Source: Dechloromonas sp. TW-R-39-2
Lineage (GTDB): Bacteria; Pseudomonadota; Gammaproteobacteria; Burkholderiales; Rhodocyclaceae
Assembly: GCF_016864195.1 (NCBI RefSeq)
Contig: NZ_CP045202.1
Span: 2,945,001-3,009,000 of the forward strand
Reading direction: 5' to 3'
DNA length: 64,000 nt
Part shown: piece by piece, positions 9,019 through 18,412 of the stretch
How positions within the stretch are numbered: the stretch's first letter is position 1
Layout: every line of letters starts with the position of its first letter
Translations under genes and position numbers: made by a program
Notes under the pieces: generated by a model
Database searches by the model: none
What the model was told of the DNA's origin: nothing
Seen by the model: the letters and a program-made list of their open reading frames with translations, nothing else

Positions 9019-10473
9019 ATGCATCACCACCTCAAACGCACCGTCATTGCGGCTGCGTTGCTTTCAGCACTGCACTCCTACGCCGCAGAAATAACAACCC
9101 AACCAACGTCCGGCAAAACCGGCTCTGGGCGCAAAGCACTGCTTCAACGCATCGAAACGCTCGAAAAACAACTCGGCGAGATGCAGCAACTCATATTGTC
9201 TCAACAAGGCCAACCGAGCAAAAACACTCAGCCGACTGAACCCGTCGCCGGCAATAAAGTGGTCGTAGCACGTCTGAATGAAATGGAAGCACGACTGGCC
9301 ACGGTAGAAACCACCACCGTTCTCTCCGAACCCAAAACGGCAGTAAAGCAGATTCAGGTCTACGTCGATGCCGATGGCAATCAATACGATCACCCCGTCG
9401 CGGGCGCAACCCCGACGCTGACCTATCAAAGGGAGCGCGTCTATCGGCGGCAAACCATACGCGAGGAAATCGAAGAGGCACTGGCGGCCGAAAAGAAAGG
9501 CAGCATCGAACTGGGCGTCAGCAATGTCACCACAGCACAAATGGCCTTGCAGACAGGAGGACCGTCATCACGGGCCAATCGTCATACCTATGGACTATCA
9601 GCGGCCGATGTGACCTTCCGGGCAAAATCGGCCGCACTGAATACCGAGTTCTTTGCCGACGTCGTCGGCATCGGCGGCTCCGCTCCTGACCAGGAAATTT
9701 CGGCCATCAATTTGCTCAACAGCCAAGCGGCTCGCCTCAGCAACAACCAGCTAAATCTACGTGAAGCGTGGATCAGAACCGAATTGCTCAATCAAAAATT
9801 GGGGTTGAGTGTCGGTCGTCTTGATCTGACCAACTATTTCGATCGTAACGTCGTGGCCAACGATGAAACGGAGCGCTTCATCAGCGACGCGCTGGTCAAT
9901 AACCCGGTCCTCGGTTTGACAACGAACGGCCTTGGCTTCGCCGCAATCTACGACCCGAAGAGCAACATCAATTTCAAGCTGGGTATGCAGCAAAGCAGCA
10001 CTGAAGCGACCAGTCTATCCACCTCGCTTTACTCGCTGGCGGAGGTGGAATATATCGCTCGGCCGCTTTCCTTGCCTGAAGGCCGTTATCGACTCTGGGG
10101 ACGGCAAGACAACAGCACCGGCAGCAACAAGACCGGTGCCGGCGTCAGCTTCGACCAGAAGCTGACCTCGGCTGTGACCTTGTTCGGGCGTTACGGCAGC
10201 GGCTATGTCGGCAGTGTTGGCGGAACGATGAAGTTCTACAGCGGCGGCCTGGCCTTCCAGGCCCCCTACACCTTCAATCCGCTCGACATGTGGGGCGTCG
10301 GCTACGCACAAACCGACCTGTACAACGGCAACACGGAAAAACTGGCCGAAGGGTTCTACAACCTTCGTCTGGCAGATCACCTCTCCCTCTCATTCCTGCT
10401 GCAGTACGTCATGGAATCGAAGACGAAGGAAAGCTATCTGATTCCGGGTGTTCGCATGAAGGTCAGCTTCTAA
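9019..10473 (+). CDS. B12-riboswitch-controlled outer-membrane porin-like protein
   Basis: 484 residues. Signal peptide at 1-22 (cleavage after SYA), then a coiled coil (about 38-60, LLQRIETLEKQLGEMQQLIL) and a second short one near residues 80-100. This resembles the trimerising N-terminal coils of OprO/P- and DUF3138-type porins. The rest (about 165-484) alternates amphipathic strands and loops and ends in a terminal Phe (VRMKVSF), the usual outer-membrane insertion signature. It is the first gene after a cobalamin riboswitch, the position normally held by the TonB receptor BtuB, but there is no plug domain or TonB box. Uptake or release of a cobalt or corrinoid compound is inference. Confidence 0.75.
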   Translation: MHHHLKRTVIAAALLSALHSYAAEITTQPTSGKTGSGRKALLQRIETLEKQLGEMQQLILSQQGQPSKNTQPTEPVAGNKVVVARLNEMEARLATVETTTVLSEPKTAVKQIQVYVDADGNQYDHPVAGATPTLTYQRERVYRRQTIREEIEEALAAEKKGSIELGVSNVTTAQMALQTGGPSSRANRHTYGLSAADVTFRAKSAALNTEFFADVVGIGGSAPDQEISAINLLNSQAARLSNNQLNLREAWIRTELLNQKLGLSVGRLDLTNYFDRNVVANDETERFISDALVNNPVLGLTTNGLGFAAIYDPKSNINFKLGMQQSSTEATSLSTSLYSLAEVEYIARPLSLPEGRYRLWGRQDNSTGSNKTGAGVSFDQKLTSAVTLFGRYGSGYVGSVGGTMKFYSGGLAFQAPYTFNPLDMWGVGYAQTDLYNGNTEKLAEGFYNLRLADHLSLSFLLQYVMESKTKESYLIPGVRMKVSF

Positions 10474-10496
10474 CGGAAATGCAAGGAGAACAAAAA

Positions 10497-11735
10497 ATGT
10501 CGAAATCAAAGCTAAATCAGGTTATGGGTGTGCTCCTGGCTGCTGCCAGCCTGATGACAGTTTCATCATCAATGGCACAGATGAAACACACGCCCGGCAT
10601 GTCGATGCCGGCCCCTTCATCCTCTTCAAAAGTGATTATCAGCGACCCAGCATCGGCCATGATGATTGTCGATCGCGACTCCAACGATATTGCATTCATG
10701 GATCTCAAGAGCCGCAAAATCCTGGGCCGAACCTTCCTCGGCAACAACGTTAACCCGCACATGGCGATGATGTCGCCTGACGGCCGCTACGTTGTCACCG
10801 GCGGTACCCGCGCCAACACCGCCTACGTCATCGATGCCCGTACGCTGGAACTGGTCAAAAAGATTCCGGTGGGAATCTCTCCCGAGCACTTCTCGTTCTC
10901 CCCGGATGGCCGCTATTACTACCAGGGAAATCCGGAGGGCGATTCGATTACCGTGATCGACATGGCGTCGCTCAGCGTGATCAAAACCATTGAAGGGCTG
11001 GCCGAGCCGCTCAACATTACCTTCACGCACGACGGCTCCAAGGCCTACGTCGGCAACTACGGGGCGCACTGGGTTGGCGTCATTGACGTCACACGCCACC
11101 AGTTGCTCAAGAAAATCCAGATTGCCAACGTACCCGGCATTTCGCGCCTCGATCCGGGCAAGTACCTGAAGGAGATCAAGGGCATCTCCATGCCCGCCAT
11201 GAGTCTCGACAATCGCTACATCTATGCCGCCGATGGCGACCTGGGCGTGGTAGGCGTGATCGACACGCGTGAAGACAAGGTGGTCAAAGTCATCCGCGTC
11301 GGTCAAAACCCGTGGCGTATTTACATGGGGCATGACGGCAAGTACGCCATTACCGTCAATAACGGCGATGAGACCATATCGATCATCGATCTCCAGAGAA
11401 ACGAAGTGGCCGCCACCCTGCCGGCGGGACCGGACATGACCGGCGTCAACTTTGCCGCGGGCAAGGCTTTCGTCATCAGCTCGACTACCGGCTTTGTCTA
11501 TGTCTACAACATGAAAACCTTGAAGCCCGCAGGCCGGATCAAGATCGGCACCAACATTCAGTTGGAAACAGCGACCACCGACTTGGCCGACGAGAAGATC
11601 TATCTGGCGGCATCCACCGACCACTCCATCTACATCATTGACGGCAAGACGGAAGCAGTCGAGCGGATTCCCAATGTCGGCCTGTATCCATGGGGAACAC
11701 ACATCATGGATAGCAAAGACAATTATTGCCATTGA
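10497..11735 (+). CDS. Exported YVTN-type beta-propeller protein
   Basis: 412 residues from the ATG at 10497 (AAGGAG at 10483); an in-frame upstream extension lies inside the porin gene and is rejected. Signal peptide (about 1-26, ending SSSMA), then MKHTPGMSMPAPSSSS, a Met/His-bearing linker that could bind a soft metal. The body has repeated blades with YVTN-like motifs (YVVTGGTRANTAYVIDART, AYVGNYGAHWVGVIDV, AITVNNGDETISIIDL), consistent with a seven- or eight-bladed propeller. The protein ends DNYCH. It lies 23 bp downstream of the porin and is in the same riboswitch-led transcript. Such propellers serve as scaffolds or metal-binding periplasmic partners; no enzymatic motif is seen. Confidence 0.85.
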   Translation: MSKSKLNQVMGVLLAAASLMTVSSSMAQMKHTPGMSMPAPSSSSKVIISDPASAMMIVDRDSNDIAFMDLKSRKILGRTFLGNNVNPHMAMMSPDGRYVVTGGTRANTAYVIDARTLELVKKIPVGISPEHFSFSPDGRYYYQGNPEGDSITVIDMASLSVIKTIEGLAEPLNITFTHDGSKAYVGNYGAHWVGVIDVTRHQLLKKIQIANVPGISRLDPGKYLKEIKGISMPAMSLDNRYIYAADGDLGVVGVIDTREDKVVKVIRVGQNPWRIYMGHDGKYAITVNNGDETISIIDLQRNEVAATLPAGPDMTGVNFAAGKAFVISSTTGFVYVYNMKTLKPAGRIKIGTNIQLETATTDLADEKIYLAASTDHSIYIIDGKTEAVERIPNVGLYPWGTHIMDSKDNYCH

Positions 11736-11740
11736 CCTGA

Positions 11741-11775
11741 ATGGTTTCCCGCAGTTGCCAACTGTGGGAAACCAT
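11741..11775 (+). repeat. 35-nt near-perfect inverted repeat between propeller and adaptor genes
   Basis: ATGGTTTCCCGCAGTT (11741-11756) folds against AACTGTGGGAAACCAT (11760-11775), about 16 bp with a single G.U and a 3-nt loop. It begins 6 bp after the propeller stop codon. No U-tract follows, so it is probably an mRNA-processing or partial-termination hairpin that separates the first two genes from the pump genes. Confidence 0.65.
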
Positions 11776-11820
11776 CAAGCCAGAAATAGCTGATCCAGCT
11801 TCCTGAAAGAGAGAATAGCC

Positions 11821-12531
11821 ATGCGTCGTTTTGTTTTTGTGAGTGCCGCATTCTGGTGTCTGTTACCGCCCCTCGCGCAAGGCGCGGACCTCCGTGAACG
11901 CATGCGGACGCAGGCTGATGGCATCAAGGTGACCGGAGCGCAAGCCAGTGATCTCACGCTGACCTTGACTGAGGCAGCCATGCGCCCCGTTCAGACCTGG
12001 ATACGCACAGTGGGAACGATCGCTCAGGATGGTCAAAGCATCTCGGCGCAACTGCGTGCATCCGAGGCAGAAGGTGTGCAGATTGGGCAGCGAACACGCA
12101 ACTTTGCAGCCAATGCCCGAACGCAAATGCATCAGGGCAAGGTCATCAAGGTCGCCCCACAGGCTGGCGGCCCTCTGGTGCTATCGACCTTGGCTGACCG
12201 AGGACACACACCCGGCACGCGCTATCTGATGGAGATCGTTGTTGAGCGCGGGCCGTATCTGTCGATTCCCAACGTCTCGATCATTGAAGAAGGCGGCAAT
12301 CAACTCGCTTACATCGAAATGCAACCGGCAGGGAGTGGCATCTATGCGCCACGCGTGATCCAGACAGGCATCCAAGGGGAACAGTATACGGAGGTCAAGC
12401 AGGGGCTATTTGAAGGAGACCGCGTCGTTTCGATCGGCAGTTTTTTCGTCAATGCCGAAGACAAACTGAAAATGCCGCGGCAAGGCATTTGTACAACCAT
12501 CGGACCCAGCAATGAACTTCACCATCATTGA
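11821..12531 (+). CDS. Short periplasmic adaptor-like protein of an RND system
   Basis: 236 residues with a signal peptide (1-21, ending AQG). The mature protein resembles the outer parts of RND/HlyD adaptors: a beta-domain start (TWIRTVGTIAQDG) and a C-terminal membrane-proximal part (TGIQGEQYTEVKQGLFEGDRVVSIGSFFVNAEDKLK, close to CusB/CzcB C-termini). The long coiled-coil hairpin and a recognisable lipoyl motif pair are missing. Typical adaptors have 380-530 residues, so this is a reduced or degenerate form. The C-terminal tail is overlapped by 20 bp with the pump start. Adaptor function is inference from the C-terminal similarity and the neighbouring RND gene. Confidence 0.65.
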   Translation: MRRFVFVSAAFWCLLPPLAQGADLRERMRTQADGIKVTGAQASDLTLTLTEAAMRPVQTWIRTVGTIAQDGQSISAQLRASEAEGVQIGQRTRNFAANARTQMHQGKVIKVAPQAGGPLVLSTLADRGHTPGTRYLMEIVVERGPYLSIPNVSIIEEGGNQLAYIEMQPAGSGIYAPRVIQTGIQGEQYTEVKQGLFEGDRVVSIGSFFVNAEDKLKMPRQGICTTIGPSNELHHH

Positions 12532-15500
12532 AAGCGTCATCCGGCGCAAGGCCGCGGTCTTGCTGACGGTACTCGCCGCCGTGCTGCTGAGCGCCTATGC
12601 CATCCTGACGGCGCCGCTGGATGCGACTCCCGACATGTCCGATCCGCAAATCGTCCTCTATGCCAAGTGGGCACGCAGTCCGCAATTGCTGGAGTCCCAG
12701 GTCAGCACCCCGATCATCAAGTCCTTGGCCGGCACCCCGGGCATTCAATCAATCCGCAGTACCTCACACATGGGGTACTCCTTCATCTACATCATCCTTA
12801 AGGGCGAGTCGCAGCGCCCGGCCGTCCAGAAAGTCGTCGCCGACCGGCTGAATGCCATCCGCCCACAACTGCCCGTCGATGCCACGGTAACCCTCGGGCC
12901 GAACGCCAGCAGCATGGGCTGGATTTATCAATACGCAGTGGTTGATACCAGCGCCACACTGGATCTCCGTGACCTCCGTTTGCTGCACGAGAACCAGATC
13001 AAGCCGGGCCTGCAGACCGTGCCCGGTGTCGCCGAGGTGGCATCGGTCGGCGGTCTTGAGAAACAATACCAGTTCAAGGTTTTTCCGCCGCTACTGGCTG
13101 AGTCAGGCCTGTCACTCAAGCAAATCGTGACCTCCCTCCAGAACGCTTTTCAGCAAGCGGGCGGACGCACGATCGAAGTGACCAATCGCGACTACCAGAT
13201 TCGCGGCATTGTCAGCTACGACAACATCGACCAGCTCGAACTGATGGTCGTCGGCTATCGACCGGACGGCAAGCCGGTTCGCCTGAAAGACATCGGTTAT
13301 ATCCAGGTCGGCTACGACCAGCGCCGCGGGGTGGCCGAGCTCGACGGCAAGGGCGAAGTGGTGGGCGGCATCGTCATCATGGAGCAGAAGCACAACGTGC
13401 TGGAAGTCACTCACGCCCTCGACCAGAAGCGGAAGGAAATCCAGGCCGGACTGCCGCCAGGCGTCGAACTCGTCACCACCTACGATCGTTCGGCACTGAT
13501 CTGGGGGACGCTCGAGCACTTCCTGAGCACGCTGGGGTACGAACTCGTCGTCGTTATCGCGGTAATGCTTCTCTTCTTGCGCAATGCCCGCACTGCCGTT
13601 GCGCCGGTGGTCATCCTGCTGCTGGGCGTCGCCTTCACCTCGATCCCTCTGGCAGGATTTCACCAGACGATCAATCTCTTCTCGCTCGCCGGCCTGTTCA
13701 TCGCGATCGGCGAAATGGTCGATGCGACGATCGTCATTGTCGAGAACTGCACGGCAGAACTGGCAGCGCGTCGCCGATCCAATGGCGAGCTCAGCGCAGC
13801 GGAAAAGCGAGCCGTCATCATCCATTCCATCGCCAACGTGGCGCGGCCCCTGCTGTTCTCGCTACTCATCATTCTCGTATCCTTCCTGCCGGTCTTCTTC
13901 CTGACCGAGAAGGAAGGCCGGCTGTTCGATCCGCTGGCCTACAGCAAGACCTTTGCCATGCTCTTTTCCACCTTGCTGACCATTTTCCTGTTGCCCATCA
14001 TCATTGACTGGGTTTTTGGGAAGAGCACCAAAGTCTCCGGCCACGAAGGACATGCCGAATCGGGGTTGGCCCCCGCCTATCGTTACGCTATCGGCAAGGT
14101 CATCCGCTATCGCTACCTGTTCCTGGCGGGCAGCGTGGCGGCCATGGTCGGCGCGGTGCTGTTGCTGAGCCAGTTCCGGACGGATTTCATGCCGCAGATG
14201 GAAGAAGGCTCGGTGCTGTACATGCCGACGACGCTGCCCGGCGTGCCGGTGCGGGAAGCAGCCTGGATTCTGCAGCAGATGGACAAGAAACTCGCTGCCT
14301 TCCCCGAGGTCAAGCGCGTCTTCGGCAAACTTGGCCGCGCCGATACCTCGACTGACCCGGCACCGGTATCGATGATCGAAACGACCATTTCGCTCAAGCC
14401 TCAGAACGAGTGGCGCCCGGGGATGACGAAGGACAAGCTGGTCGCTGAAATGGACGCGGCGATGAAGGTCACCGGTTATGTGAATACCTGGGTACAACCG
14501 ATCAGTGCCCGCGTGGCCATGCAGGACACGGGCATTCAAACGGCGGTCGGCATCAAGATCAAAGGCAGCGACATTGCCACGCTGGAGAAGCTCGGCCAGG
14601 ACATCGAAGATCTGCTGCGGACGCTCCCGAAGACAAAATCGGTCATCGCTGAACGCATTTCATCAGGCTATTTTATCGACACGCAACTTGATCCGGTGCG
14701 CATGGCGCAGTTGGGCATGAGCGCCGATGAGGCGATGCTGACGGTGCGCTATGCCATCGGCGGGGATAACGTCGTTGCTATTAAAGACCAGAATAATCTG
14801 ACCATCCCGCTCGCCCTGCAATATGCACCGGACTACATCGATACCCTGGAAAAAATCCGCAACACTCCGGTGATGGGATCAGGACAACACGCGGTGCCCC
14901 TGAAAGAGATCGCCGATGTGGCGGTGCGCAAGATGCCAGAGATGCTGCGCAACGAAAATGGTGCACAGACCGGGTACATCTATATCGACATTGGTAATGC
15001 CAGCGCCACCGACTACGTTGATAGCGCACAGCAGTTGCTCGCCAATCGTCTCGTGCTGCCGGCAGGCTATACCCTTGAATGGACCGGCGATCATCAGAAC
15101 GTGGCCCGCTCGCATGCCCAACTCAAGATGATCGTACCGCTGACCGTGGCGATCATTTTTGTCTTGCTGGTCCTGGCGTTCCGCTCACTAACCGACAGCC
15201 TTGTCATCATGTTATCGATCCCGTTCGCCTTCGTTGGTGCCGTGGCACTCCAGTGGGGGCTAGGCTATTCAATGACCACCGCGGTGATCATCGGATACAT
15301 CGCATTGTTCGCGGTCGCCATCCAGACGGGCATCATCATGATCATTTTCATCCGCCAGGCACTGAAGCGCAAAACCGAGGGCACCAGCTACATGACTGCG
15401 GTGATCGAAGGTTCGGTCGCTCGCTTGCGCCCCAAATTGATGACCGTCGCCTGCGCCACCCTGTCACTGCTGCCAGTTATGATTTTAAGCGGCCCCGGCA

Positions 15501-15691
15501 TGGAAATCATGAAACCGATCGCGACACCCACCATCGGCGGCATGATCAGTTCATCCATCTACGTGCTATTTTTGATTCCCTGTTTGTTCGCAATTGGACA
15601 GGACATGAAGTGCTGGTGGCAACATCGTCCGCCATTGACGCTTCGCAACTTCTGGCGGTTGAAAACCTGGAAGCTGCGCGCATCCGACTAA
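12512..15691 (+). CDS. CusA/CzcA-type heavy-metal RND pump in the B12-riboswitch operon
   Basis: 1,059 residues, full length for the HME-RND family, with 12 predicted TM helices and two large periplasmic loops. TM4 carries IAIGEMVDATIVIVENC, closer to CusA (GAMVDAAIVMIEN) than to CzcA (DFGxxIDG). Other CusA-like stretches are EEGSVLYMPTTLPG, FGKLGRADTSTDPAP, WRPGMTKDK and VAMQDTGIQTAVGIK, where Met residues near the CusA copper-binding positions are retained. No outer-membrane TolC factor lies nearby. The start overlaps the adaptor gene. Family is certain; the substrate is open, since the regulation suggests a cobalt or corrinoid link while the residues suggest a CusA-like site. Confidence 0.9.
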   Translation: MNFTIIESVIRRKAAVLLTVLAAVLLSAYAILTAPLDATPDMSDPQIVLYAKWARSPQLLESQVSTPIIKSLAGTPGIQSIRSTSHMGYSFIYIILKGESQRPAVQKVVADRLNAIRPQLPVDATVTLGPNASSMGWIYQYAVVDTSATLDLRDLRLLHENQIKPGLQTVPGVAEVASVGGLEKQYQFKVFPPLLAESGLSLKQIVTSLQNAFQQAGGRTIEVTNRDYQIRGIVSYDNIDQLELMVVGYRPDGKPVRLKDIGYIQVGYDQRRGVAELDGKGEVVGGIVIMEQKHNVLEVTHALDQKRKEIQAGLPPGVELVTTYDRSALIWGTLEHFLSTLGYELVVVIAVMLLFLRNARTAVAPVVILLLGVAFTSIPLAGFHQTINLFSLAGLFIAIGEMVDATIVIVENCTAELAARRRSNGELSAAEKRAVIIHSIANVARPLLFSLLIILVSFLPVFFLTEKEGRLFDPLAYSKTFAMLFSTLLTIFLLPIIIDWVFGKSTKVSGHEGHAESGLAPAYRYAIGKVIRYRYLFLAGSVAAMVGAVLLLSQFRTDFMPQMEEGSVLYMPTTLPGVPVREAAWILQQMDKKLAAFPEVKRVFGKLGRADTSTDPAPVSMIETTISLKPQNEWRPGMTKDKLVAEMDAAMKVTGYVNTWVQPISARVAMQDTGIQTAVGIKIKGSDIATLEKLGQDIEDLLRTLPKTKSVIAERISSGYFIDTQLDPVRMAQLGMSADEAMLTVRYAIGGDNVVAIKDQNNLTIPLALQYAPDYIDTLEKIRNTPVMGSGQHAVPLKEIADVAVRKMPEMLRNENGAQTGYIYIDIGNASATDYVDSAQQLLANRLVLPAGYTLEWTGDHQNVARSHAQLKMIVPLTVAIIFVLLVLAFRSLTDSLVIMLSIPFAFVGAVALQWGLGYSMTTAVIIGYIALFAVAIQTGIIMIIFIRQALKRKTEGTSYMTAVIEGSVARLRPKLMTVACATLSLLPVMILSGPGMEIMKPIATPTIGGMISSSIYVLFLIPCLFAIGQDMKCWWQHRPPLTLRNFWRLKTWKLRASD

Positions 15692-15743
15692 CCCAGGCAT
15701 CTGTCCGTTTTGCGATGCTTACCCCCACCCAATATGGATGCAG

Positions 15744-17966
15744 CTATCGCGAACGGACCATGCGCAGCCCGTTTCCGACAACCAGCAGACTGGCCCCCAT
15801 GTCGGCGAATACCGCCATCCACATGGTGGCATTTCCGAACACAGCCAGTCCAAGAAATATGACCTTGATCCCCAAGGCCAGTCCGATGTTCTGCCAGAGC
15901 ACGGCGTGCGTCCGACGAGACAGGCGGATGGTCTCAGGAATGCGCCGCAAATCGTCGTTCATAATGACAACATCGGCGGCCTCCATAGCGGTATCTGTGC
16001 CGGCAGCCCCCATGGCGACACCGATATCAGCGCGTGCCAAGGCGGGCGCATCGTTGATGCCATCACCGGTCATGGCTGTCGGGCCATGACGCCCCTGCAA
16101 TTCCTCGATTGCAGCCAGCTTGTCTTCCGGCAGCAAATTGCCTCGTGCATCGTCGATCCCTGCCTGGCGGGCAATACTGGTTGCGGTTGCGACGTTGTCG
16201 CCGGTGAGCATGACCGACGTGACACCAAGGCGATGCAGATCGCTAATTGCTTCCCGCGAGCTTTCCTTGATGGTGTCAGCCACCGCGAATATGGCCAGTA
16301 CCCGATCCTCGGTAGCCAGCAGAGTGGCGGTTCGCCCTTGATTTTCATGAACGGCAAGACGCGCCTCGATCTCGGGGCTGCACAATCCGCGATCTTCAAT
16401 CAACCGATGGTTGCCCAGTATCAAGGTATGTCCATCTAGGCGGGCTTCAATGCCGCGACCCGGAAGCGCGGTGAAGTCGGTGAGACCGTTTTCCGGGAGA
16501 TTCAGTCCCTTGGCAATTGCTTTCGAAACGGGGTGGTCCGAATGGCCGGCTAGGCTGGCGGCCCAGGAAAGCACCTTTGCTTCTGGATCGGAGGGGGACA
16601 GCACCTCTGTGGCTACCAGGCGAGGCTTGCCTTCCGTGATGGTGCCGGTCTTGTCGAGAGCAATGACGCGCAGTTTGCGAGCTTCTTCCAGATAGACGCC
16701 GCCTTTGATCAGGATGCCGCGCCGAGCGGCTGCGGCCAGTCCGCTGACAACTGTAACCGGCGTAGCGATAACTAGCGCGCAGGGACAGGCAATTACCAGG
16801 AGAACCAGTGCCTTGTAGAGCGCCTGTGTCCACATCCAGTCGAACAGCCAGGGGCCGCCAATTGCCACGGCCACGGCAATTGCAAAAATGGCCGGCGTAT
16901 AAATGGCGGCAAAGCGATCAACGAAACGCTGGGTTGGAGCCCGCGTGCCTTGGGCTGCCTCGACGGCATGGATGATGCGAGCCAGGGTCGTGTTGTTGGC
17001 GGCAGCCGTCACCTCGAATTCCAGCATGCCGGTCTCGTTGATGGTGCCGGCGAAAACAGGATCGCCAGTCGTCTTGTCGACAGGAATGCTCTCGCCGGTG
17101 ACCGGCGCCTGGTTGACCGCACTGCTGCCGGCGGTTACTCGCCCATCCAGCGGGATGCGGGCGCCAGGTTTCACCCGGGCGAGTGCACCAATGGCAACCT
17201 TGTCGGCCGGCGTCTCCAGCCAGCCACCATCGCCTTGGCGAATCTCGGCGGTTTCCGGGGCTAAGGCGAGGAGCCCCTTGATGGCGTTGCGTGCCCGATC
17301 GACGGACCGTGCCTCGATTAGTTCGGCGATGGCGTAAAGCGCCATGACCATGGCGGCCTCCGGCCATTGGCCGATCAGGAAGGCACCGGTCACGGCGACG
17401 CCCATCAGGGCATTCATGTTCAACTGGCCGCGCCGCAATGCGGCCAGTCCCTTGCGATAGGTGGAGAATCCAGAGAAAGCGATGGCAGCTGCTGCCAACG
17501 CCATACCCAGCCCCTTGAACGGCAAGGTGTCGGGTGCGAAGAAATCCAAAACCTCGGCCCCGATGGCCAATGCCAGGGCGATCAATGCCTTACTGATCTC
17601 GCCGAGACCTGATGGGGTTTCAGCCATCTGTTCATGCTCGATGGGCAGCACTTCAAAACCAAGGTGGCGGATGACCTGTAACGCACTTTCCTGGGCAGAC
17701 TGCTCGCCATCGATGGTCAGGGTCCGGGACGCCAGTTCGAAGCGTAGTGACCGAATCCCCTCAATGCCTGTCAGCACCTTGCGGATATCGTTTTCTTCGT
17801 TCGGGCAGTCCATGGCGGGAATCCGAAAAACGCTCGAATTCCCTGAGGAGTTAGGTACAGCGACACGCGGCACATCCTGTATGGAGGTCGTATCCGTCAC
17901 ACCGCCACCTGAACACGCGCAACGCTCAGGCTCATTGGATCGGTGCTTCTCGGCATGGGTGGGCAT
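15744..17966 (-). CDS. cadA: P1B-type heavy-metal translocating ATPase (CadA/ZntA-like)
   Basis: 740 residues. An N-terminal soft-metal tail (ERCACSGGG) is followed by one ferredoxin-like metal-binding domain with a single-Cys MDCPNEE motif (Cys54) instead of GMTCxxC. Then come eight TM helices with the CPC transport site at Cys394/Cys396 ([13 protein letters not shown]), phosphorylation Asp438 (DKTGTITEG), the SDHP nucleotide-binding His-Pro and the [16 protein letters not shown] hinge. Exports Zn/Cd/Pb from the cytoplasm at ATP cost. Transcribed divergently from ynfA-cadR, with a shared MerR-type promoter region. It ends facing the RND gene. Confidence 0.93.
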   Translation of the reverse strand: MPTHAEKHRSNEPERCACSGGGVTDTTSIQDVPRVAVPNSSGNSSVFRIPAMDCPNEENDIRKVLTGIEGIRSLRFELASRTLTIDGEQSAQESALQVIRHLGFEVLPIEHEQMAETPSGLGEISKALIALALAIGAEVLDFFAPDTLPFKGLGMALAAAAIAFSGFSTYRKGLAALRRGQLNMNALMGVAVTGAFLIGQWPEAAMVMALYAIAELIEARSVDRARNAIKGLLALAPETAEIRQGDGGWLETPADKVAIGALARVKPGARIPLDGRVTAGSSAVNQAPVTGESIPVDKTTGDPVFAGTINETGMLEFEVTAAANNTTLARIIHAVEAAQGTRAPTQRFVDRFAAIYTPAIFAIAVAVAIGGPWLFDWMWTQALYKALVLLVIACPCALVIATPVTVVSGLAAAARRGILIKGGVYLEEARKLRVIALDKTGTITEGKPRLVATEVLSPSDPEAKVLSWAASLAGHSDHPVSKAIAKGLNLPENGLTDFTALPGRGIEARLDGHTLILGNHRLIEDRGLCSPEIEARLAVHENQGRTATLLATEDRVLAIFAVADTIKESSREAISDLHRLGVTSVMLTGDNVATATSIARQAGIDDARGNLLPEDKLAAIEELQGRHGPTAMTGDGINDAPALARADIGVAMGAAGTDTAMEAADVVIMNDDLRRIPETIRLSRRTHAVLWQNIGLALGIKVIFLGLAVFGNATMWMAVFADMGASLLVVGNGLRMVRSR

Positions 17967-17990
17967 GGCAATCTCCTATTCGTTGATGCC

Positions 17991-18032
17991 ATTAAAAACC
18001 CTTGAGTCGCTACAAGGTCAAGCGGCTACAAT
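17991..18032. promoter_or_regulatory. Overlapping divergent MerR-type promoters (19-bp spacers)
   Basis: Plus strand: -35 TTGAGT (18002-18007), a 19-bp spacer, -10 TACAAT (18027-18032), reading into ynfA-cadR. Minus strand: -35 TTGACC (18021-18016), a 19-bp spacer, -10 TTTAAT (17996-17991), reading into cadA. The 19-bp spacing is the hallmark of promoters untwisted by MerR-family activators. The spacers overlap, with an imperfect dyad around ACCCTTGAG...CTACAAGGT (17998-18018). The cadR-like gene downstream is the obvious regulator. Confidence 0.72.
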
Positions 18033-18054
18033 GAAAATGTTCAAGGAGAAAAGT

Positions 18055-18390
18055 ATGTTGGAGTTCCTGAAGATATTGGGGCTCTTCGTCGTCACCGCGC
18101 TGGCCGAAATCATCGGCTGCTATTTGCCCTGGCTGGTGCTGACGCAGGGTCACCAGCGTTGGCTTCTGATCCCGGCAGCCGTGTCACTGGCTCTGTTTGC
18201 CTGGCTGCTTACATTACATCCGGGCGCCGCCGGTCGCATCTACGCAGCTTATGGCGGTGTCTATGTTGCGCTCGCCTTGTTGTGGCTATGGCAGGTCGAT
18301 GGAATTCCCCTGACCCGTTGGGATTTGCTGGGCAGTGCCGTATGTCTCGGTGGCATGGCCATCATCGCTTTGCAGCCTGGCCGGACGTGA
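18055..18390 (+). CDS. ynfA: YnfA-family (UPF0060) small membrane protein
   Basis: 111 residues, four hydrophobic helices. It has the family pattern: the opening helix [17 protein letters not shown], then [16 protein letters not shown] and the final GMAIIALQP helix. The ATG at 18055 is chosen because AAGGAG lies at 18043 and the alternative upstream ATG at 18031 would overlap the -10 box. YnfA proteins are SMR-like transporters of uncertain substrate and often sit in metal-resistance clusters. It is co-transcribed with the MerR-type regulator, 22 bp upstream of it. Confidence 0.9.
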   Translation: MLEFLKILGLFVVTALAEIIGCYLPWLVLTQGHQRWLLIPAAVSLALFAWLLTLHPGAAGRIYAAYGGVYVALALLWLWQVDGIPLTRWDLLGSAVCLGGMAIIALQPGRT

Positions 18391-18412
18391 TGAGCGAACC
18401 AGGGAGACAGAA

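Noticed and set aside
10626..11732. 368-codon minus-strand open frame
   Set aside because: Antisense shadow of the YVTN propeller gene; low-complexity Asp/Val/Gly-rich product.
15079..16089. 336-codon plus-strand open frame across the RND end and cadA end
   Set aside because: Shadow spanning two real convergent genes; no domain and no ribosome site.
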